Below are positions 25,501 to 32,816 of a stretch of DNA of 64,000 nucleotides, in pieces; the stretch's first letter is position 1; every line of letters starts with the position of its first letter. A program made the position numbers and the translations under genes. The stretch comes from CAZGHS01 sp964525495. Its GTDB lineage: Bacteria; Patescibacteriota; Microgenomatia; JALYQM01. The stretch covers positions 1 through 64,000 of the forward strand of contig CAZGHS010000002.1 in assembly GCA_964525495.1 (NCBI GenBank). The letters run 5' to 3'. The notes under the pieces are model-generated. The model was not told where the DNA came from and did not search any database. It saw only the letters and a program-made list of their open reading frames with translations.

Positions 25501-25542
25501 TAAATTATTGATATGATTAACATCAATACCCCTATTTGGCAT
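22540..25542 (-). CDS. Eco57I-type DNA methyltransferase (restriction-like)
   Basis: 1000 residues from ATG 25542, which has AAGGAG at 9 nt; the open frame to 25566 lacks such a site. The middle holds KGTFYTPREIVSYMCKES, the motif I LDPACGSGAFPMGMLHLL (about 450-470), IFGVDIEPMAIEISRLRAWL and motif IV IANPPYGADL (near 635), the set seen in gamma-class N6-adenine methylases of the Eco57I/PglX group. The C-terminal 300 residues (RGIGMQKLLKPSG, YYDARYILACLNSKLISWYA) form a TaqI-like target-recognition domain. The N-terminal 350 residues show no clear PD-(D/E)XK motif. The gene overlaps the helicase gene by 11 nt, so the two are co-translated. Confidence 0.85.
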   Translation of the reverse strand: MPNRGIDVNHINNLLGKLSAEPSLPLGVDLAKAILAQMGFDGLRETEDLLLTKLQLPNSERYDRWFKDHQYFRSDRACFEILDANDAPLQAKFYWLKKRSKQYIAGAVHFTPNYEDEEFTQNERYKVGVDFFLSPAANSLFIVLSNRGNLRVVELANKLNNTQIEILQKWQNIARLKEQSALHLTLWDSFQLKEVNKSFYTGIANLFTELLDHLKSQDKDPEASKLFASRLIGRLLFCWFLRKKNIIDESQNYFNPENAESSEYYKDKLEKLFFETLNKPIEDRIFSDNKTPFLNGGLFERHTQEQIWDKEKSLTFPPGFFVRLYQHLNDYNFTTDESTPEYQQIAIDPEMLGKIFENLLATQITESGEQARKAKGTFYTPREIVSYMCKESLRQYLYSKVGEEVKIKNAIDGLLDTTDSQWVSAGTNSKRDILKSYSSNIIKALDELTVLDPACGSGAFPMGMLHLLSQCYERLEPRFEPYKTKLSIIKNNIFGVDIEPMAIEISRLRAWLSIIVDEDSDSKKIEPLPNLDFKFVCANSLIPLENDERQIMDDPNLELKMRSLRDKYFNARTYRSKTDLRNQFNNLTKKENTLLAKSKRQLHLESYQPFNTDSVSMFFDPFFMFGLHKFNIVIANPPYGADLHKKLLTKIKKLVLDTKNMNSAAIFIDYGKNRFIENDGILSYIVPKSLLFSERWFDLVKALLGKVTILVDVEKGFEGVLLEQVLFVLRKSLSEESYTARKFLDGKFIRSIRIPNLVVSKFNAWICDVTSQEIDLACKILSNPKIEFLRNHSITKRGIGMQKLLKPSGDIPVIGGKQILPYGVNGVKGYLNYNSISKETKKYSFMMQPKIIAQNLVAHIQNPSPHLRITSTLDTTGKIFTLDTVNNIIIDEYYDARYILACLNSKLISWYAYRFIYCSAIRTMHFDEEYVNKIPIILPSSDNLRILVDLVNKTMEYLQKNKNKIIDTQLQMLSTEIDQKIYQLYDLTEEDISIITGRYN

Positions 25543-28500
25543 AGAAAAGAACTCCTTGTACATCACTCACAAATTTCTCATCAACTAGTTTCAATGAAAG
25601 CTTGTTGATATTAGCTTCAAATTCAACTATTGTCGAGGGTAGAATCTGACCTCTTTCCTTAAGCTCTTTATTCGCATTTTGGAATAGTTGTCTCATGATT
25701 TTTTCTTCCTGTTTTGTAGATATTCGAAGTAAGGCCTCGTCTACTGCTGTCTGGGGTAATAATCTGGTCAGTTCATTCAAAATCTTCCGAATAGTCGGTG
25801 TCATTTTAATTGTATCGGTAGGTTTACGTGTCTCTTCTCGTGCTTGAGCAGTCATTATTTTTTTTACTCTCTCTTTTTCGACGGAAATGCGATCCACAGT
25901 TCGTTCATTGTCATCAGGTGTTGTTTTTAAATACGATAGTGCTTGAATAGTTTCAATTTTATCCACGGTATAATTATCATCTGATTCTATAAAAATGTAA
26001 TTAGCAAAGTCTAATCCTGTATTTGTCGTACCTGTAATTTTGGTTAGCGATAATACATGAGGAGTTGAACTGTTTGCACGAGATTTCTCGGGGTAGTAGC
26101 CCCACTTATTAAAGGGGATTCTCTGAATTCTTTTTAATATGTCACTGTCTGATTCACGAATAAACTTGCGTAAATCCATGACATATTCATCAATACTTAA
26201 AAATTCAGAATCGTCATCAAAACTATCCAATATTTTAGCTGCTTTAGATTCGTCATAGAGACTAAGAGTTTTTTCAATTTCTGTTGATTCTTCCATGTCG
26301 TCTATGTACTCAATAGGATTTTCTTCTTCTCCTAAAACTGACTGATCTGTACCAATCGTATATTTAATCCGTTCTATCTTTTTTTGAAGTCGATCCACAA
26401 GCTTCAAGTAAGACTCAAGTTCAAGGTCAGGGTGCATATTGTAAATAAACACCTGAGAGAACACAGATCCCAATCGATTAATACGTCCATTCCTCTGGAT
26501 CATGCGAACTGGATTCCAATGCAGATCGTAATTTATGAGCATGCCACAATCTTGCAAGTTTTGCCCCTCACTCAACACATCAGTAGCAAAAAGAAAGTCA
26601 ATTTCATTACCTGAATCAATAGAAGCATTTTTTGATTTTGGTGAAAAACGGTTAACGATTGATGTTAATCCACTTTTTGACCTCCCCGAAATGTATGCAC
26701 TGCGCTGCGAAAACTGAGGAATATCAGCAAGTAAATCGGGAATCGCTTCTCGCAAATATTCTATTGTATCTGCATAATAGCTGAAAACTAAAACCTTTTC
26801 TCCTGCTGGTTTATTGTTAACAATGTTTTTAAAGTGATTTGCAAATTCAATCAGTTTCCGGTCGTTTTTACCAAGTGTTGCACATATTTCTTTTAAGGCT
26901 TTAAGCAATTCTAAGTCCTTTAATATATCTTCCTGCATAGCCTGAATATTATATTTATCGGGATCTGCGGCAATTGGTTCTATCGGTCGATCTTCTCCTC
27001 CTTCATGAGAGTGAAGAACTGCCTGCTCAATATCATCGCCATAATCATCTCGAATTACTTCAATATCTTTTAGTTTGATGATGTATCCATCGTCTAACTT
27101 AGATTTATATGCGATGAGTTTTTCTCGGTATCTTTCAAGCGATGAAGATAATGCATATTGAGATGACTCCAATCTTTTAAGCAGGTTAATTCGTAACATA
27201 TTATGAATACTCATTTGACTTAACAATTCAAATGATTCGACTGATGAAAGGTTATAGCCGGAAATCTCTTCAGGGGTTTTTCCATAGAACCGATGTTGAT
27301 AAGTTTGGTACCTATAAGGTGTAAATCCAAGTAGCAATAAAATTTGAAAAATATGCAAAAACACATTATTCTCATCAATGGTTGAAACTCTCTCAATTTC
27401 TGCAAGGATATCGAGTGGGTGTTTGGTTCGTTGAGTTTTTTCGAGAATAGAACTTACATCTAACGTGCGCGGATCGGAGTCGCCGTAGATGCCGAGGTTT
27501 TTTGTAATAATTGCATCAATATTGACGAGCAAGTCATGGCTGAATGAATACGGCACTGCCTCTACAATTCCTTGTGGGAAATATTGGATACTACCATCAC
27601 GCTTAGCAAGTCCACCAAATTCTTTTTCAATTCCCTTTCGGGTAGTTCTAACTAGAAAATGACGCAATCCTTGTCGCATAATCCGATTAACCTTTTCAAA
27701 ATCAGGCTTCTCGCCTAAAGTCTCCGCCTTTTTCATCTCTGCGGAGAGCCGTTTTACTGCTTCAAAAAAATCAATTACGTCGTTCTTTTTTGATGTAGGA
27801 TATACAACAGGGAACGAATCAAGTCTACCTTTTGCTGCTAGCTGGATTTGGTTTACAAAATCGGTTAGATGGTTATTAATAGGAGTTGCGGTAAGTAATA
27901 GTACTTTACTTTCAGGATTATCACTAAACCACTCTAAAAGTTGTTGATGCCGAGAACTACCATCATTACGTAAGTTATGTGCTTCATCAATAACAAAGAG
28001 ATCTACACCTGCATATCTGTCAATTCGTCTGGACTCTTCGATTTTATTCTTATCTTGAAGTGACAAAATCTCAAATCCTGAATACAGATTATGGATTTTC
28101 GCCAGGTCTTGCTTCCATTGATCGACTAAGCTGGCTGGAACTATTATGTATACGCGAGGATCTCGTTTATATTCCGCAAGATGCCTTGCTTCTTCGATTA
28201 ACTGTTTGATCACCGCACCAGCAGTTATTGTTTTTCCAAGCCCTACAGAATCCGCCAACATAGCGAGACCATATTTATTCAGTTTCTTTAGCAATAATTG
28301 GGCATTGCGAATTTGGAAATCGTATAAACTATCCTTTACTTCCGAAGATAATTTTTCGTCTTCAACGATTTCATCTTGGTAAAGTTCCCACAATGTTCGA
28401 ATATACATGTCATACGGACTAAATGTTAAATCTCCTACTGGAGAATCAAGTAACAATTCGCGAAATTGCCCAGACCATGTGACTGAAGATGGGTCGTTCC

Positions 28501-29053
28501 AGAATTGATCAAACCAGAATAAGTGACCAACTTCTTGTTCATTTGATTGGGGAGTATAATAAACGACTCGTTGATCAGATTCAGCAGCATTCAACTCTGT
28601 GTTCACAGTCAAGCCATTTCGCGTAAAATTTGAAGACCCAATAACACCAACTCCTTGCGTTGATGAATAATTTCCAAAGATATAGCACTTGGCGTGTAAA
28701 AAAGATTTTTTATAGACTTTAACTTCTAATTTACCAGAGTCAATCAATTCCTTAATAGTTTTGACAGTACGGACTAAGTTATCGGTAATTGGAAGATCTC
28801 TCAAATCACGATAAAAGTCTTCATCGGGAAAGTCTGGTTCAATGACGCCTCGGTTATCTCGAGGAATCGCAGGTTCTCTACCGATCAGCAATCGAATTTT
28901 CTTATATTGACTTAATTGTTCTAACACAAGCTCTGTGCCTGCTAAGTCCCAGTAACCAGTTGCAATTGATATTTCTGAATAATCATTTGCAATTGACTTA
29001 AATAAGTCTAGTAATGATGATCGATTATTGTCAATAATTTTCGGAATTAGCAT
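25532..29053 (-). CDS. Phospholipase D-like / SNF2-type helicase
   Basis: 1173 residues. The N-terminal 180 residues are a PLD-like nuclease domain with one HxK motif (SFLHAKCYIFGNY, near 120) and GSSNFTRNGL. Then a superfamily 2 helicase: motif I ADSVGLGKTITAG (near 270), motif II DEAHNLRND (near 356), motif III LLTATPINN, and motif VI QRNGRINRLGS (near 855) after DVLSEGQNLQDC. The last 250 residues are charged and helical. PLD-helicase proteins with an adjacent methylase occur in defence islands; here the helicase would move on DNA and the PLD part cut it. First long gene of the operon, 5 nt after the HTH gene stop. Confidence 0.9.
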   Translation of the reverse strand: MLIPKIIDNNRSSLLDLFKSIANDYSEISIATGYWDLAGTELVLEQLSQYKKIRLLIGREPAIPRDNRGVIEPDFPDEDFYRDLRDLPITDNLVRTVKTIKELIDSGKLEVKVYKKSFLHAKCYIFGNYSSTQGVGVIGSSNFTRNGLTVNTELNAAESDQRVVYYTPQSNEQEVGHLFWFDQFWNDPSSVTWSGQFRELLLDSPVGDLTFSPYDMYIRTLWELYQDEIVEDEKLSSEVKDSLYDFQIRNAQLLLKKLNKYGLAMLADSVGLGKTITAGAVIKQLIEEARHLAEYKRDPRVYIIVPASLVDQWKQDLAKIHNLYSGFEILSLQDKNKIEESRRIDRYAGVDLFVIDEAHNLRNDGSSRHQQLLEWFSDNPESKVLLLTATPINNHLTDFVNQIQLAAKGRLDSFPVVYPTSKKNDVIDFFEAVKRLSAEMKKAETLGEKPDFEKVNRIMRQGLRHFLVRTTRKGIEKEFGGLAKRDGSIQYFPQGIVEAVPYSFSHDLLVNIDAIITKNLGIYGDSDPRTLDVSSILEKTQRTKHPLDILAEIERVSTIDENNVFLHIFQILLLLGFTPYRYQTYQHRFYGKTPEEISGYNLSSVESFELLSQMSIHNMLRINLLKRLESSQYALSSSLERYREKLIAYKSKLDDGYIIKLKDIEVIRDDYGDDIEQAVLHSHEGGEDRPIEPIAADPDKYNIQAMQEDILKDLELLKALKEICATLGKNDRKLIEFANHFKNIVNNKPAGEKVLVFSYYADTIEYLREAIPDLLADIPQFSQRSAYISGRSKSGLTSIVNRFSPKSKNASIDSGNEIDFLFATDVLSEGQNLQDCGMLINYDLHWNPVRMIQRNGRINRLGSVFSQVFIYNMHPDLELESYLKLVDRLQKKIERIKYTIGTDQSVLGEEENPIEYIDDMEESTEIEKTLSLYDESKAAKILDSFDDDSEFLSIDEYVMDLRKFIRESDSDILKRIQRIPFNKWGYYPEKSRANSSTPHVLSLTKITGTTNTGLDFANYIFIESDDNYTVDKIETIQALSYLKTTPDDNERTVDRISVEKERVKKIMTAQAREETRKPTDTIKMTPTIRKILNELTRLLPQTAVDEALLRISTKQEEKIMRQLFQNANKELKERGQILPSTIVEFEANINKLSLKLVDEKFVSDVQGVLFYAK

Positions 29054-29058
29054 ATTTT

Positions 29059-29238
29059 TTATTCCACAGTTATTTTTGGATTAATAAATTTTTCTAAATC
29101 TATTTTCTTATATCTTCTCACTTTTTTCTGTCCAATACGAATAGCTACTAAAATACCCTTCGCATCCCAATTGCGCAGAGTATTCTGATGAACTTTCAAT
29201 ATTTTCGCAGCCTCGGCTAATGTTAGGAGCTCATCCAT
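29059..29238 (-). CDS. MerR/excisionase-like helix-turn-helix protein
   Basis: 59 residues, found between the helicase and recombinase genes. LTLAEAAKILKVHQNTLRNW (about 5-24) is a winged helix-turn-helix of the HTH_17/excisionase type and IRIGQKKVRRYKKIDLEKFI the wing and final helix. It starts at ATG 29238, divergent from the recombinase, and ends 5 nt before the helicase ATG. It may be the excisionase or directionality factor for the recombinase, or the regulator of the helicase operon; both are plausible because it lies between them. Confidence 0.8.
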   Translation of the reverse strand: MDELLTLAEAAKILKVHQNTLRNWDAKGILVAIRIGQKKVRRYKKIDLEKFINPKITVE

Positions 29239-29246
29239 AAAAAGTA

Positions 29247-29272
29247 GATACTAATTGATACCAATAGGATAC
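29247..29272. promoter_or_regulatory. Three GATAC repeats spaced by about one helical turn
   Basis: GATAC occurs at 29247-29251, 29257-29261 and 29268-29272, at 10- and 11-bp spacing, in the short gap between the divergent HTH gene and recombinase. Such phased repeats are typical binding sites for an HTH dimer or tetramer and would let the HTH protein control both promoters. Confidence 0.4.
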
Positions 29273-29354
29273 AAAAAAAGTGAGCTCAGTTGCAATAACC
29301 AACATTTGTAGAGCTAGACTTTTGAAACCGTTGCGGTATCTTGTACCACAAGCT

Positions 29355-30650
29355 ATGTCTACAGAACAAGTAAAAGAGCCGAAAGAAATACGATACTGCC
29401 TCTACGCCAGAAAATCCAGTGAAAGCGATGAACGGCAAACTATGTCTATCGATTCACAAATCAAAGAAATGACCGCCTTGGCAGAAAAAGAGAGACTAAC
29501 AATCGCCACTATGCTCCAAGAAAGCCACTCGGCCAAAGCTTCTGGAACTCGCCCAGTATTCAATCAAATTCTTAACGACATACGAACAGGGATGTATGAT
29601 GGCATCCTGACCTGGGCTCCAGATCGATTGAGTCGCAACGCTGGGGATTTAGGCATGCTGGTCGACATGATGGACGGCGGAAAACTAACACAAATTAAGA
29701 CCTATTCTCAAACATTCAACAACAACCCAAATGAAAAATTCCTACTGATGATTCTTTGTAGTCAAGCAAAGTTAGAAAATGACAACAGAGGCATAAATAT
29801 CAGAAGGGGAATTAGAAACAAATGTGAAATGGGCTGGAGACCCGGAGTGTCACCACTTGGATACTTCAACCGACACTTTGGTGGCAAAAAAGATATTATC
29901 ATCGATACTGAAAGAGCTCCTTTCATAAAAGAAATGTTTGAAAGAGTAGCGTACAGAAAACAAAGCGGAAGACATCTCAAAAAGTGGCTCGATGAATCAA
30001 AACTTACCAATAGGTCTGGCAAACGAGTAACACTAAGTCAAATCTACTTAATATTAAATAATCATTTTTACTATGGAGAATTCCAATACCCCGAAGGCGA
30101 AGGAGCATGGTACAAAGGAATGCACGAACCAATTATAACGAAAGAGCTCTTTCAACTCACACAAAAACAACTTGAGGTGCCCAGAAAATCAAAATGGCGA
30201 TCCAAAGGGTTTGCCTTTAGAGAGGTCTTCAAATGTGGCAATTGTGGCGCCATGATCACCCCAGAAGAAAAATTCAAACTACTAATCAACGGATCCTTCA
30301 AACGTCACGTTTACTATCATTGTACCCGCTATATAGATCATAATTGCAAAGAGCCCTACATCAGCGAGGAAAAACTTATTGATAAACTCATCGAGTTCGT
30401 CCAATCACTCGAAGAAAATCAATTCAAAATAGGTGAAAAGCTCAGAGCATCTTTCAATCAGTATCAAAAAGTAGCCAGAACAGTATTAAAGCAACAAGGT
30501 GTCGATGATGACGACCAAATAGTTACCCTTAAAGACTACGCTGCCTACATCTTAAAAGAAGGTCTCAGCAAAGATAAAGAAGAATTAATCCGCAGTCTCA
30601 ATATCCAGCTCTATCTGCACAATCGGGAGCTATCTCAAAATAGGATTTAA
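29355..30650 (+). CDS. Large serine recombinase (site-specific integrase)
   Basis: About 431 residues from ATG 29355; the frame is open to GTG 29280, and the true start is uncertain because neither has a clear Shine-Dalgarno. The resolvase domain begins RYCLYARKSSES with the catalytic Ser near residue 21, followed by MSIDSQIKEM, GTRPVFNQILNDI and WAPDRLSRN. A recombinase domain (GWRPGVSPLGYFN, LKKWLDESKL) and a zinc ribbon (FKCGNCGAMI and YHCTRYIDHNCKE, four Cys) follow. It should insert and excise the element through the 38-bp repeat. It lies about 180 bp inside the right repeat, the expected place for an integrase gene. Confidence 0.9.
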   Translation: MSTEQVKEPKEIRYCLYARKSSESDERQTMSIDSQIKEMTALAEKERLTIATMLQESHSAKASGTRPVFNQILNDIRTGMYDGILTWAPDRLSRNAGDLGMLVDMMDGGKLTQIKTYSQTFNNNPNEKFLLMILCSQAKLENDNRGINIRRGIRNKCEMGWRPGVSPLGYFNRHFGGKKDIIIDTERAPFIKEMFERVAYRKQSGRHLKKWLDESKLTNRSGKRVTLSQIYLILNNHFYYGEFQYPEGEGAWYKGMHEPIITKELFQLTQKQLEVPRKSKWRSKGFAFREVFKCGNCGAMITPEEKFKLLINGSFKRHVYYHCTRYIDHNCKEPYISEEKLIDKLIEFVQSLEENQFKIGEKLRASFNQYQKVARTVLKQQGVDDDDQIVTLKDYAAYILKEGLSKDKEELIRSLNIQLYLHNRELSQNRI

Positions 30651-30833
30651 CCACAAACGAATAATCCAACAGAGGGTCTTCAAGAGGATATTTCACCGCT
30701 TTTAAGGGGTAATACAAGTACAAGCGATCCTATACAAACAGGAGCCAGAACAAGCCACAGCAAGCCGAAATAAAGTTCTAAGAAAACACGCAGAAAAGAC
30801 GAAAAACCTCAGCGTTATTGAGGTCAAACATAA

Positions 30834-30871
30834 GGAAACGGTCTATGTTGACAACGTTAAGTAGTGTGCAG
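30834..30871 (+). repeat. Right 38-bp direct repeat (candidate attR) overlapping tRNA-Tyr 3' end
   Basis: Perfect copy of 6989-7026. Its last 4-5 nt (GCAG and the preceding base) are the end of tRNA-Tyr, so integration leaves the tRNA intact. Between the recombinase stop and this repeat (30651-30833) only a short hairpin, CCTCA-GCGTTAT-TGAGG (30807-30823), is seen. Confidence 0.85.
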
Positions 30872-30951
30872 AGGGAAGGATTCGAACCTTCGTAGTCAGT
30901 GAAGACGACAGATTTACAGTCTGTTCCGATTGGCCACTCCGGCACCTCTGC
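30867..30951 (-). tRNA. tRNA-Tyr (anticodon GTA)
   Basis: 85 nt. Acceptor stem GCAGAGG / CCTCTGC, anticodon loop CTGTAAA with anticodon GTA inside stem ACAGA/TCTGT, long class II variable arm, T-loop GGTTCGAATCC. CCA is not encoded (the 3' end runs into the element repeat). It is the integration target of the putative element. Confidence 0.95.
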
Positions 30952-30970
30952 TTTACTCACAAATTAAGAA

Positions 30971-31045
30971 TGGAGCCGACTGCCAGATTCGGACTGGCGA
31001 CCCACAGTTTACAAAACTGTTGCTCTACCGCTGAGCTAAGTCGGC
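30971..31045 (-). tRNA. tRNA-Thr (anticodon TGT)
   Basis: 75 nt including an encoded CCA (30971-30973). Acceptor stem GCCGACT / AGTCGGC, D-arm AGCTCAGCGGTAGAGC, anticodon stem ACAGT/ACTGT with TGT in the loop, T-arm GCCAGTCCGAATCTGGC. Lies 19 nt from tRNA-Tyr; both are on the minus strand. Confidence 0.95.
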
Positions 31046-31064
31046 ATTAATCTCTGCTGAATTA

Positions 31065-31544
31065 CTAAACCGTATTCTTGGATTTTACCAAACCTTTAGC
31101 AATCAGCCAAGCCTGTTCAAATTCACTCGAGGAGTATATCTCATCTGGAGTAGAAAATCCACAGATCTTCATTATTTTCCTGATCCGTTTCTCTGCGTGG
31201 TGCTGCGCGATAAATGTCGCATTAAATTGTATTCTGTGCTCTTCCTTAATCTCATCTCCATAAGCTAAATGAATCAACAGCTTAGTTCGATCAAGGTTAT
31301 GAACAAGAAATTCGGCTTCAGAATGGGCATCGCTGGTCTCGTTTAGCCGTATACAACGTCGCAGGTAGACCTTTCTAAAATGGTCGGTAAGCAACCCGCT
31401 TGCCAGGATCGCGCTATTTGATAGATTTGTCTCGCGTCGTGCTAGCTGATATCTATGAAAGGCATCTGGAGAAGAGAAAACGTGCAGCTGTTCCGCTATG
31501 TGTGCAGCCCGCGCATACTGTTCACGCCTGTTACGATCGATCAT
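31065..31544 (-). CDS. Hypothetical helical protein, 159 residues
   Basis: No family recognised. The product is predicted to be all-helical, charged, soluble, and begins MIDRNRREQYARAAHIAEQL. Tandem helices (LSNSAILASGLLTDHFRKVY, IRKIMKICGF) suggest a small helical bundle. It lies between the small RNA gene and tRNA-Thr on the minus strand; composition is like the host genes. Confidence 0.65.
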   Translation of the reverse strand: MIDRNRREQYARAAHIAEQLHVFSSPDAFHRYQLARRETNLSNSAILASGLLTDHFRKVYLRRCIRLNETSDAHSEAEFLVHNLDRTKLLIHLAYGDEIKEEHRIQFNATFIAQHHAEKRIRKIMKICGFSTPDEIYSSSEFEQAWLIAKGLVKSKNTV

Positions 31545-31596
31545 TGCCCGAATATATTCTTTAATGACCTAATTGTACCAAATATAAGGGGAGAAT

Positions 31597-31788
31597 AAAA
31601 AAGACCCACTAATAGCGCGAACTTCCTCTAAGCTTTTCCTGAAAGATATCAGGTGGGCACACGGTTCAACAGGCAAAGCCAAGAAGAACACTATGTATTG
31701 CCCAAGGTAAAAAAGGTTGTACAGAAAAACCTTATCCGAAGCCTAGAACGCTTATCTGTGGGCCAAATAATGACTTTCATCATTACTT
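31597..31788 (-). ncRNA. Small RNA of about 190 nt with consensus promoter and terminator
   Basis: A consensus promoter lies upstream (see 31795-31823). From a start near 31788 the RNA begins with a hairpin TAATGA-TGAAAG-TCATTA, then GGCCCAC (31758-31764) pairs with GTGGGTC (31603-31609) at the 3' end, and a six-T tract follows (31597-31602). Inside, TTCTAGGCTT pairs with AAGCTTAGAGGAA and CCTGA-TATCTT-TCAGG forms a hairpin, giving a rod-like fold. The long closed rod with its length suggests a 6S-type RNA, but no family signature was confirmed and no tmRNA, RNase P or SRP motif was seen. No convincing reading frame occupies the stretch. Confidence 0.65.
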
Positions 31789-31794
31789 AATCCC

Positions 31795-31823
31795 ATCATA
31801 CGAGTCATTTAAATAAATGTCAA
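31795..31823 (-). promoter_or_regulatory. Consensus sigma-70 promoter of the small RNA
   Basis: On the minus strand TTGACA (31818-31823), a 17-nt spacer and TATGAT (31795-31800). It is one of the best matches to the consensus in the window and points into the gap that holds the RNA. Confidence 0.85.
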
Positions 31824-31848
31824 GAACATGACACCCTTACTATAAGGT

Positions 31849-32463
31849 TCAAAAGCCTAAAGCTTCCAAAATAATGATTGAGATGGGACCTAGGAACCCT
31901 GAGAAGATATTAGCTCCAGATAAAATAATCAAAAGCAAAATCATAAACCCATATTGGTCTAAAAACCGCCAAACAGGCATAAACGAATCAGGCAAGATTG
32001 CCCGGTACAGCTTTGACCCATCAAGTGGCGGGATAGGCAACAAGTTAAAGAGAGCTAAGTACACGTTAATAGACGCAAATTGAAACAATGCAAACGCTAC
32101 GTGAGGATCATTTGTAGGTAATATTTGATTCAAAACACCCGCAATGCTCGCAAGTAGAATATTTGAAGCCGGACCGGCTAGGGCGATCAATGCATTATCT
32201 TTACCCTCATCGCGCAAATTGAAGCTGTCTACAGGGACTGGCTTACCCCAGCCAAACCCTACGACCAAAAACAACAAACTCCCCCAAGGGTCCAAATGCT
32301 TAGCTGGATTGAGGCTCTTTCTTCCTAAAAGACGTGCAGTAGGGTCGCCAAGCCGGTCAGCAGACCAGGCATGCGCAAATTCGTGTACAGTCACTGCTAT
32401 AACCACGGAAGCGAGGAAAAAAAACACATTCCATGGGTCCTGAATAAAACTCAAAATATACAT
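31849..32463 (-). CDS. M50-family site-2 protease-like membrane peptidase
   Basis: 204 residues, polytopic. VTVHEFAHAW gives the zinc-binding HExxH (His27, Glu28, His31) in helix 1, NPAKHLDPWG (Asp58) the region before helix 2, and NLLPIPPLDGSK the second metal-ligand motif with Asp. This is the compact Rip-like group 3 of M50 proteases, which lacks PDZ domains. It cleaves membrane-spanning substrates; the substrate is unknown. AGAAGGAAC lies upstream of the ATG. Divergent from rpmB. Confidence 0.9.
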   Translation of the reverse strand: MYILSFIQDPWNVFFFLASVVIAVTVHEFAHAWSADRLGDPTARLLGRKSLNPAKHLDPWGSLLFLVVGFGWGKPVPVDSFNLRDEGKDNALIALAGPASNILLASIAGVLNQILPTNDPHVAFALFQFASINVYLALFNLLPIPPLDGSKLYRAILPDSFMPVWRFLDQYGFMILLLIILSGANIFSGFLGPISIIILEALGF

Positions 32464-32543
32464 AAAGTTCCTTCTCTTGCCAAAAAATAGAGGCTATGAT
32501 ATAGTCTCTTAGATTATATCAGAAGTCTAATAGGTAGAAACAT

Positions 32544-32792
32544 ATGAGAAGCTGCGCACTTACAGGAAAGACAACAAAAATTGGTAAAACAGGTCGACAC
32601 AGACACTCAGGTGCGTGGGCGATGAAAGCTCCATCAACCAAAAAAATCTGGCATCCAAATCTTCATTCAACAAAAATCAAAATCGAAGGCGTTACAAAAA
32701 AGATCAAACTTTCTACTAAAGCGCTTCGTATGATGAAAGAGGCTGGCTCAACTCTCACTCGAATTGAAGCTAAAGCTCTCGGAATAATATAA
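32544..32792 (+). CDS. rpmB: 50S ribosomal protein L28
   Basis: 82 residues. MRSCALTGKTTKIGKTGRHR and the following KKIWHPNLHSTKIKIEGVTK match bacterial L28 across its length, and the C-terminal STKALRMMKEAG is the usual end. It binds 23S rRNA in the large subunit. No zinc cysteine cluster beyond Cys4 is seen, as in the C-minus type. It is a single-gene transcript, divergent from the M50 protease. Confidence 0.95.
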   Translation: MRSCALTGKTTKIGKTGRHRHSGAWAMKAPSTKKIWHPNLHSTKIKIEGVTKKIKLSTKALRMMKEAGSTLTRIEAKALGII

Positions 32793-32816
32793 CCTATAGT
32801 CCAAATCAAATACATG

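Larger units (their letters stand above)
6989..30871. mobile_element. Putative tRNA-Tyr-associated integrative element, about 23.8 kb
   Basis: The interval is bounded by perfect 38-bp direct repeats (6989-7026 and 30834-30871). The right copy overlaps the last nucleotides of tRNA-Tyr, the left copy is free-standing. A serine recombinase (29355-30650) sits just inside the right end, with a divergent HTH/excisionase-like gene. Cargo includes phage-type terminase genes, two DNA methylases, a helicase-methylase-DUF6119 operon and nucleotide-metabolism genes. No capsid, portal, tail or replication initiator was recognised, so it may be a satellite, a prophage remnant or a non-phage island. The boundaries follow from the repeats; excision and mobility are inferred. 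Confidence 0.75.

Noticed and set aside
20672..29053. Assignment to a named system such as DISARM, BREX or type I restriction
   Set aside because: The required partners (DrmB/DUF1998, PglZ, BrxC, HsdS, HsdR) are not present, so only a general defence-like reading is kept.
29280..29354. GTG start of the recombinase giving 25 extra residues
   Set aside because: Not excluded, but the extra residues do not resemble the resolvase domain and the first repeats of regulatory DNA lie directly before; ATG 29355 fits family starts better.
31597..31788. tmRNA, RNase P RNA or SRP RNA in this gap
   Set aside because: The conserved cores of those RNAs (for example GAGGAAAGTCC or the SRP GGAAG tetraloop region) were not found.
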